Positions 59,601 through 64,000 of a DNA stretch of 64,000 nt are shown piece by piece. Source of the stretch: Azoarcus sp. CIB (GTDB lineage: Bacteria > Pseudomonadota > Gammaproteobacteria > Burkholderiales > Rhodocyclaceae); the NCBI RefSeq assembly GCF_001190925.1, contig NZ_CP011072.1, positions 2,480,001 to 2,544,000 on the forward strand, given 5' to 3'. Position 1 is the first letter of the stretch, and each line of letters begins with the position of its first letter. The position numbers and the translations under genes were made by a program. The notes beneath the pieces were generated by a model, which was not told the DNA's origin, did not search any database, and saw only the letters and a list, made by a program, of their open reading frames with translations.

Positions 59601-62489
59601 CTCGGCCAACTCGCGATCGACTTCGCTCGACGGTTTCCATTCGAGCAGCCGTCTGCGCCCGACGAGCATCCGCCAGGCCGTGCGCACGATCGCATCGAGG
59701 CTGAAAAACGCCTCATACGGCAGGCAGGCCAGCTCGAACCCCATCTGCATCAAGCGCCGTGCTGCCGAGTTTGCAACCGCTGCGAGGTGCTGGCGCAACA
59801 GCACCTCATCCGGCTTGCGCAGCAGATCGAGGATGGCGGCGCACACGGAGGGAATCAGCAGGACGCCGATCACCGCCAGCGTCCACAACCACGCCGGCGC
59901 CAGGAGCGTCCATCCGCACAGCAACAGCAGCGTCAGCGCCGCCGGGACGAGACTGCGGCGCAAGTTGTCGACCAGCTTCCACTGCGACAGCATCGACAGC
60001 GGGTTCGGCCGGCGGCAGCGATCCTCCCCCGGGACGCGCCGCAGCAACCATCCCGCTAGCTGCCAGTCGCCCCGGATCCAGCGATGACGGCGGCTCACGT
60101 CCGCGCTGTAGCGGGCGGGATAGTCCTCGTACACCTGCACGTCGCTCAACAGCCCGGCGCGCGCATAACAGCCTTCGAGAAGGTCGTGACTGAGGATGCG
60201 ATTTTCCGGAAAGCACCCGTCGAGCGCCTGCTCGAACGCATCGACGTCGTAGATCCCCTTGCCGATGAACGAGCCTTCGCCGAACACGTCCTGATAGACG
60301 TCCGACACCGCGCGCGTGTACGGGTCGATGCCCGGTTCCCCGCCGTACAGGCGCGCATAGCGCGAACGGTTCGTCCCCGGCAGGCTGACCGACACGCGCG
60401 GCTGCAGGATCGCATAGCCTTCGCACACGCGACATTTGTCCTTGTCGTAGCGTGCGCGATTCAGCGGGTGCGCCAGGGCGGCGACCAGCTGCCTCGCCGT
60501 ATCGCGCGGCAATTGCGTATCGGTGTCCAGGGTGATGACGTACCTCACGCCGGACAGGATCGCCGTATCCCCGACGACGAGCGAGAAGTGGTCCCCGGCG
60601 TCATCGCGCACGCGCCCCCGCAGCAGTGCGTTCAGGTCCGCGAGCTTGCCGCGCTTGCGCTCATGTCCCATCCACACCCGTTCCTGCGGGTTCCAGCGCC
60701 GCGGGCGGTGGAAGAGGAAGAAAATGTCGCCCCGGATCCAGCCCTCGCCGCTGCCGTACTTCTCGTTCAGCTCTTCAATCCGCGTCCGCGCCAACGCCAT
60801 CAGCGGGCCGTCCTCGGGGAGCGATTCCTGCTGCGCGTCCAGAAAATCGGTCAGCAGACCGAAGTGCAGGCTTGCATCGCGATTGGCCAGAAACCGGACT
60901 TCCAGCGCCTCGACCAGATCCTCGACGTTTTGCGCACTGGTGAGCATGGTCGGGACCACCACCAGCGTGCGCGATTGCGCCGGAATCCCGTCCGAGAAGT
61001 CCATCCTGGGCAGCGGATGCGGCGCCACCAGCAGCGTTGCCAGCCAGTTCACCAGCGCCACGGCCAACTGGCTCACCGCCAGCAACGCGACGAAGGCAAT
61101 CGGCAGCAGCGCCCAGACGGAGGTGCCGGCGCCGAGCGCCTGCGTCAGCAGCCACCCGGTAAGGATCAAGGTGATCAGCGCGATCGCGCCCAGATACGTG
61201 ACCAGCGGAATCCGGCCTGCCTTCCGGCGCAAGGCCTCGGCGCTGGAATGACGGACTTCCGCCGCCTGCTCGAGCGCGGGCAGGCCCCGGTCGATGAGGT
61301 AGTAACCGACGTGCCCTGCCCGATCAACGCCCCCGCCGCCGAGATCGACCGCCGCGCCGGCGCGCGCCAGTTCGACCGCCTTGCGGGCCACTTCGCCCTC
61401 GGTCAGGCGGCCCTTTCGCGCGATGGCTTCCGTTGCATGGCGGTAACGGTCGCGGGTGGCAAAATCCATGCGAGCGTAGACGTTGGCCGGGTCCTGCAGC
61501 AATGCCTGCTCGACGACGCTCATGCTTTCGACGAAGTCGCGCCAGTCCATCGCGCCCAGAACGCGGAGACTGCCGATGCTGTTGCTGATGGACACCTGAT
61601 CGGCGGCCTGTTGCTGGTTCTCCGACTGCACCATCTGCTCGATGGTCAGGCCCGACTCGGAGAGGCGCTGCTCGATCCAGGTCAGCGGCAGGGCCAGTGC
61701 AGGCCCCCGCCCCTGCAGGCGGCGCGCGAGTTCGGCGACAAACGCGCTGACCATCGGCGGGTCCGAACGCGCCATATCCGCAATCACCAGGATCAGGCTC
61801 TTCGGATCATTCTCGGCGGTCTCGGTCATCTGGTCCGCCCACGAATCGGCCTGCTCCCGCTCAGCCCACCCGGCGGCGATACGCACCCCGACGCGACGCA
61901 GATTCTCGATCAATGCCAGCCGCAGCATGATCGGTACCGCCCACAATTCACCCAGCTTGAGGGCCGTCACGCTCTGGTAGGCGGCGACGAAGCGGCTGAG
62001 ACTTTCGGTATCCACGCGACCGTCGCCATGCGCCACCGCCTCCAGCGCAATGTCATAGACCCGCGGCCGTCCGGCGGACTCCCCCGCTGCGCCCTCATCC
62101 AGGCGCGGCAGCTCGCGACTGTAGCCTTTGGGCAGGTGCCGCTTGGCCGTGCTGATCTGCTCTTCGATGAGATAAAAATTGTCGAGCAGCCAGTCCCCGG
62201 CCGGCGTAATGCGGCGGTTCTCCGTCACCGCAACGGTCAGCAGCCTGCACACGCCGACCAGGGCGCTCTCATTTGCCGCCAATCGCCCCAGAAGCTGGTC
62301 CGGGCCTCGCTCCGGGGCCAATCGGTGCGCCGCCGCGAGCGCCTTGCCATGCTGCTCCATCTGATCGGCGCTGAACAATTCCGATCGCAGCGGCGGCTCC
62401 TCGTCGGGCGAGGTCCGTGGCCAGCCGCCGGCGCGAAGCTGCGTCTCCAACTGCTGCAAATATGCGATGAGCTTCGTGCCGGCTTTCAA
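53700..62489 (-). CDS. ndvB: Cyclic beta-1,2-glucan synthase (NdvB-like)
   Basis: This giant protein (2929 residues) synthesises cyclic beta-1,2-glucan from UDP-glucose. Order: an N-terminal helical domain (1-420), membrane segments (about 430-500), a glycosyltransferase family 84 domain with the DxD-like TLDTDTQL (near 651) and RRHRWIRGDW, further membrane segments (about 880-1010), a glucoamylase-like domain (NTVDMHLNYQYRAFGVPGLG near 1476) and a C-terminal GH94 phosphorylase-like domain (GFRDQLQD near 2471, HPPAGRGVRTRCSDD). Translation starts at a TTG (62489); no upstream in-frame start exists before a stop. No exporter gene lies next to it. The product acts in osmotic adaptation and host interaction in rhizobia. 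Confidence 0.95.
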   Translation of the reverse strand: MKAGTKLIAYLQQLETQLRAGGWPRTSPDEEPPLRSELFSADQMEQHGKALAAAHRLAPERGPDQLLGRLAANESALVGVCRLLTVAVTENRRITPAGDWLLDNFYLIEEQISTAKRHLPKGYSRELPRLDEGAAGESAGRPRVYDIALEAVAHGDGRVDTESLSRFVAAYQSVTALKLGELWAVPIMLRLALIENLRRVGVRIAAGWAEREQADSWADQMTETAENDPKSLILVIADMARSDPPMVSAFVAELARRLQGRGPALALPLTWIEQRLSESGLTIEQMVQSENQQQAADQVSISNSIGSLRVLGAMDWRDFVESMSVVEQALLQDPANVYARMDFATRDRYRHATEAIARKGRLTEGEVARKAVELARAGAAVDLGGGGVDRAGHVGYYLIDRGLPALEQAAEVRHSSAEALRRKAGRIPLVTYLGAIALITLILTGWLLTQALGAGTSVWALLPIAFVALLAVSQLAVALVNWLATLLVAPHPLPRMDFSDGIPAQSRTLVVVPTMLTSAQNVEDLVEALEVRFLANRDASLHFGLLTDFLDAQQESLPEDGPLMALARTRIEELNEKYGSGEGWIRGDIFFLFHRPRRWNPQERVWMGHERKRGKLADLNALLRGRVRDDAGDHFSLVVGDTAILSGVRYVITLDTDTQLPRDTARQLVAALAHPLNRARYDKDKCRVCEGYAILQPRVSVSLPGTNRSRYARLYGGEPGIDPYTRAVSDVYQDVFGEGSFIGKGIYDVDAFEQALDGCFPENRILSHDLLEGCYARAGLLSDVQVYEDYPARYSADVSRRHRWIRGDWQLAGWLLRRVPGEDRCRRPNPLSMLSQWKLVDNLRRSLVPAALTLLLLCGWTLLAPAWLWTLAVIGVLLIPSVCAAILDLLRKPDEVLLRQHLAAVANSAARRLMQMGFELACLPYEAFFSLDAIVRTAWRMLVGRRRLLEWKPSSEVDRELAERRRSEAAACWRSMWAGPVLAAVTAAWLVVAAPMVLVVAGPILLLWFASPGIAWWISRPLARRTAALTVDQSFFLRALARRTWAFFDTFVGADDHWLPPDNYQEYRVAAIAHRTSPTNIGMALLANLSAYDFGYITAGRFIERTTNTLRTMDALERHRGHFYNWYDTQTLQPLPPLYVSTVDSGNLAGHLLTLRAGLLALADERILAGQLFDGLSDTLRVFAEVADTTDKAAAGPLAEFRSALEAVSASPPDTLAAAHSTLMRLATGASELAAQVVVSLDAGDGSAPERAAKGADAQGWAQALARQCQDALDELGFLAPWLALPAASDGLEAQVAERVPEGVAECVDLSGIPTLRALATAGSSPAQDRMAAIERLALQCGELAQMDYDFLFDKTRHLLTIGYNVQERRLDASYYDLLASEARLCSFVAIAQGQLPQESWFTLGRLLTATGGEPVLLSWSGSMFEYLMPLLVMPNYDNTLLDQTCKAAVARQIEYGAQRGVPWGISESGYNTVDMHLNYQYRAFGVPGLGLKRGLADDLVIAPYASVLALMVAPEEACLNLQRLAAAGFLGKFGFFEAIDYTPARQRRGQSHVVVRSFMAHHQGMSLLALAYLLLDRPMQRRFESDRLFQAIMLLLQERIPKATALFAHTAQLSEVRATSVTAETQIRVFNTPHTPIPEVQLLSNGRYHVMVTNAGGGYSRWKDLAVTRWREDGTCDNRGTFCYVREVTGGAGGEFWSAAYQPTLKRPTTYEAIFSEGRAEFRRRDAVDGGDGDFETYTEIVVSPEDDIELRRIRITNRSGLRREIEVTSYAEVVIAPPAADALHPAFSNLFVQTEILRERCAILCTRRPRSAGEQAPWMLHLMAVHGADVGEASYETDRLRFIGRTRSAVDPLAMSDPGPLSGTDGSVLDPIVAIRHRIALDPEQSVTIDIVSGISDTRDAAVSLIQKYFDRHLADRVFDLTWTHSQVVLRQLNASEADSQLHARLASSVIHANASLRADPAVLIKNRRGQSGLWGYAISGDLPIVLLQIGDSANIDLVRQLVQAHAYWRLKGLAVDLVIWNEEHSGYRQRLQEQIMGLIASGTEASVIDRPGGIFVRPAEQMSGEDRILLQSVARAIITDGRGTLVEQLDRRPLAEPRPPRFVPSRAQRTEGSAVAEPPRRDLILFNGLGGFTPDGREYVMALAPGEVTPAPWVNVLANPHFGTIVSESGAAYTWSENAHEYRVTPWHNDPVSDLGGEALYLRDEESGQFWSPTPLPARADASYVVRHGFGYSVFETRFAGIWSELRVFVALDAAVKFSVLKVRNESGRPRRLSVTGYVEWVLGDLGAKSAMHVSTEIDPRSGALYARNPYSMEFADRVAFFDVDDPTRNLSGDRTEFLGRNGTLRNPAAMSRSRLSGKVGAALDPCGAIQVNFELGDGQERDIVFRLGAGRNVEDAGKLVQRFRGSLAARGALEAVQQHWTHTLGAVQVETPDPSVNVLTNGWLVYQTLACRIWARSGYYQSGGAFGFRDQLQDVMALIHAEPALVRAHLLLCASRQFREGDVQHWWHPPAGRGVRTRCSDDYLWLPLAVCRYVTGTGDVAVLDEAVHFLEGRPVNPEDDSYYDLPGRSVDVDSLYQHCVRAIRHGLRFGERGLPLIGAGDWNDGMNLVGIKGKGESVWLGFFLCEVLRQFVVVARAHGDAPFAEQCVEEGAQLRRNIEQHAWDGQWYRRAWFDDGTPLGSAGNVECRIDSISQSWSVLSGAGDEERSRRAMKAVDEHLVRRDYALVQLLDPPFDKSNLDPGYIRGYVPGVRENGGQYTHGAIWAAMAFAALGDGARAWELLTLINPVNHALSAQGVATYKTEPYVVAADVYALAPHIGRGGWSWYTGSAGWMYRLIVESLLGLRLAGDILHLAPCLPADWHAYKIHYRYRDTVYHIAVAQMRVGDDRESGVTSVTVDGVERPDKAIPLVDDRQEHLVEVRVHAK

Positions 62490-62554
62490 TTCAGGGGCCT
62501 TTTTCCAGAAGATGAAACCTCAACAAGGGCAGCGCATCACGCGCGCGGAACCGC

Positions 62555-63796
62555 CTACTCTCCAAGCAACTCCGCCACCGACTCGAGTTCCTCCACATGC
62601 TGCGTCACCACCTTCGCGATGACGGTGATCGGAATGCTCAGCAACAAGCCCCAGACCCCCCACAGCCATGCCCAGAACAGCAGCGAGACGAATACGGCGG
62701 CCGTGTTCATCTTGGCGATCCGGCCAGTCATCCAGGTGGTGACGAAGGTGCCGACGAAGGTCGCGATCGCCACTGTCGCCCCCGCGACCAGCAAGGCCGT
62801 CGACAGGACGTCGAACTGCATGAAGGCCGCCATGCCGATGCCGACAGCCGCCACGGCCGGACCGAAGTACGGGATGATGTGCAGCAGCCCTGCCGCCACG
62901 GCCCAGGCACCGGCGTTATCGAGCCCCACCCAGCGCAACGCGATCCAGGTGAGCACGCCCACCAGCACATTGGTCGCCAGCAACATGAACATGTAGCGCT
63001 GGATCGATTCGTTGATGTCGTCGAGGATGTGTACGGTGATCTTCTTGCTCGAGATCGAGGGACCCGTAAGGCGCACCAGCTTCCTCTTGTAGGTATCGCC
63101 GGAAAGCAGCAGGAAGAAGGTCAGGAACAGCACCATGGCTGCCTGGCCGATCATCCCCACGGCCCCCATGGAGCCCACCAAAAGGAAGTTGCCGAGCTTG
63201 AAGCCGGGTGAATCGACGACGACGCGCGTCGCCGGCTGCCGCGGCGTGGTGCCCATGCCTGCAGCCTGGCTCGTGACCTTCTCGATCTCGCTCGCCGCGG
63301 TCTGCACCTTCTGCATCGTGCTCGCCTCGCCTTTGCGCAGACTGTTGAGGCCGGCCGACAATTTGCTGACCGCGTCGGGCACCTGATCGAGGATCGTCTG
63401 CATCTGCCCGCGCAAGGAGAATGTCCCCAGGCCGAGCGCACACACGACCCCCACCATCACCACGACGGAACCCGCCACGCGCGGAACCCTGATCCGCTCA
63501 AGCCACACCACGAGCGGGTTCAGCGTGTAGGCGAACAGAATCCCGAGCAGCATCGAGATGAAGAAGCCCTGCGCCCACTCCAACGCGAACACCACCGCCA
63601 CGGTGGCGAGGATGCCCAGCGCCAGGCCTCGCGCATCCGTTCCCATATCGACCGTGGGCGCGGTCGCATCGTCGGCAACCGCAGCCGGGACAATGACCGA
63701 CTCCGTAGCGACCGACTCCGCGACATCGTTTCCTGCGCCGGCCCGGGGTTCCGGCTTCACGGGCGCTGCAGCCGGAATGTCGCCGGAGTGTGTCAT
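62555..63796 (-). CDS. AI-2E family transporter
   Basis: This 413-residue protein belongs to the AI-2E/PerM permease family: membrane segments GILATVAVVFALEWAQGFFISMLLGILFAYTLNPLVVWL, VAGSVVVMVGVVCALGLGTFSL, AAMVLFLTFFLLLSGDTYKRKL, and late segments VLVGVLTWIALRWVGL and GLLHIIPYFGPAVAAVGIG. The first 60 residues are polar and variable. GAGG precedes the ATG at 63796. It lies 65 bases upstream of the glucan synthase gene in the same orientation, so they may be co-transcribed. Its substrate is unknown; a link to glucan export is possible but speculative. Confidence 0.9.
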   Translation of the reverse strand: MTHSGDIPAAAPVKPEPRAGAGNDVAESVATESVIVPAAVADDATAPTVDMGTDARGLALGILATVAVVFALEWAQGFFISMLLGILFAYTLNPLVVWLERIRVPRVAGSVVVMVGVVCALGLGTFSLRGQMQTILDQVPDAVSKLSAGLNSLRKGEASTMQKVQTAASEIEKVTSQAAGMGTTPRQPATRVVVDSPGFKLGNFLLVGSMGAVGMIGQAAMVLFLTFFLLLSGDTYKRKLVRLTGPSISSKKITVHILDDINESIQRYMFMLLATNVLVGVLTWIALRWVGLDNAGAWAVAAGLLHIIPYFGPAVAAVGIGMAAFMQFDVLSTALLVAGATVAIATFVGTFVTTWMTGRIAKMNTAAVFVSLLFWAWLWGVWGLLLSIPITVIAKVVTQHVEELESVAELLGE

Positions 63797-63923
63797 CGTC
63801 CTCGCACCTCAGCGTACGGCTCGCGCTTGAGCGCGAAGCGTTACGGGGAATTCACAAGAGGTGTCGTGCCATTCGTTCAGCAGTTTCGTCGCGAAAAAAC
63901 TCCGATGAACAGCAGCAAACCGT

Positions 63924-63964
63924 CGCGCGCCACTCCCGAACCCAGGGTCCGACAGTGGCGCGCG
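63924..63964 (-). terminator. Hairpin downstream of the edge gene
   Basis: An 11-bp stem (CGCGCGCCACT / AGTGGCGCGCG) with a 19-nt loop lies 12 bases after the stop of the partial gene on the minus strand. It may terminate that gene, although no T-run follows directly. Confidence 0.5.
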
Positions 63965-63975
63965 CCGGTCAGTCC

Positions 63976-64000
63976 TCACTTGAGCCGCAGGTCGTTCTTG
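63976..64000 (-). CDS. Last codons of a gene cut by the window edge, possibly a BON-domain protein
   Basis: The minus strand reads KNDLRLK followed by a stop at 63976-63978. This ending is typical of BON-domain periplasmic proteins, but seven residues are not enough for a firm call. A hairpin follows. Confidence 0.3.

Noticed and set aside
60084-62996. Open frame of 970 codons on the plus strand opposite the glucan synthase
   Set aside because: It mirrors the conserved glycosyltransferase region of the synthase and has no ribosome-binding site or recognisable domain.

Overview
The window looks like chromosome from a high-GC betaproteobacterium of the Rhodocyclales (Azoarcus/Aromatoleum/Thauera type). 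The evidence is rpsB-tsf divergent from map-glnD, two phasins and a PHB-depolymerase-like esterase, many c-type heme and envelope-stress genes, and a Crp-type regulator. This taxonomic call is inferred from gene content. No rRNA, tRNA, CRISPR array, insertion sequence or phage gene was recognised.

Layout. 1-5.1 kb: core genes (tsf partial, rpsB, map, glnD). 5.1-11 kb: YqhA-like membrane protein, NnrS-like membrane protein, MIP18/DUF59 protein, Crp-type regulator, diheme cytochrome and a CPA1 antiporter. 11.3-22.2 kb: a run of small envelope and stress genes (glycine-zipper lipoproteins, beta/gamma-crystallin protein, two CsbD proteins, PRC-barrel), with an Anbu proteasome-like / formylglutamate amidohydrolase / transglutaminase trio inside it. 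22.2-26.3 kb: a REC-PAS-GGDEF-EAL protein and an AsmA protein. 26.5-30.2 kb: an MCE/Mla-type lipid transport operon. 30.2-37.6 kb: a phasin, a NarX/NarL-like two-component pair and a CheB-CheR-PAS protein. 37.6-40.5 kb: a four-gene operon made of a J-domain protein and three unrecognised proteins, bracketed by near-identical palindromic repeats. 40.7-41.8 kb: a collagen-like lipoprotein and two small membrane proteins. 42.1-48.3 kb: a secretion/assembly cluster resembling functional-amyloid (Fap) systems. 49.1-52.6 kb: an AI-2E permease, a phasin, a small cytochrome c and cbpA-cbpM. 52.6-63.8 kb: a PHB-depolymerase-type esterase, a 2929-residue cyclic beta-1,2-glucan synthase and a second AI-2E permease. 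The window ends in the last codons of another gene.

The most notable region is 42.1-48.3 kb. A sigma-54 activator and a FapF-like outer-membrane barrel face a four-gene operon. That operon encodes an Asn/Ser-repeat and Gly-rich secreted protein, two small exported proteins that each carry a bacteriocin-style double-glycine processing motif, and a stand-alone periplasmic C39 peptidase. A near-consensus -24/-12 promoter and an upstream 20-bp palindrome lie in front of the operon. I infer that the C39 peptidase trims the two exported proteins after Sec export, before surface assembly through the barrel.

Other points of interest are a 13-G tract inside the CheB-CheR gene and a 10-G tract before the neighbouring kinase gene, a frameshift in the tail of a FecR/DUF6600 protein, and the bracketed J-domain cassette.
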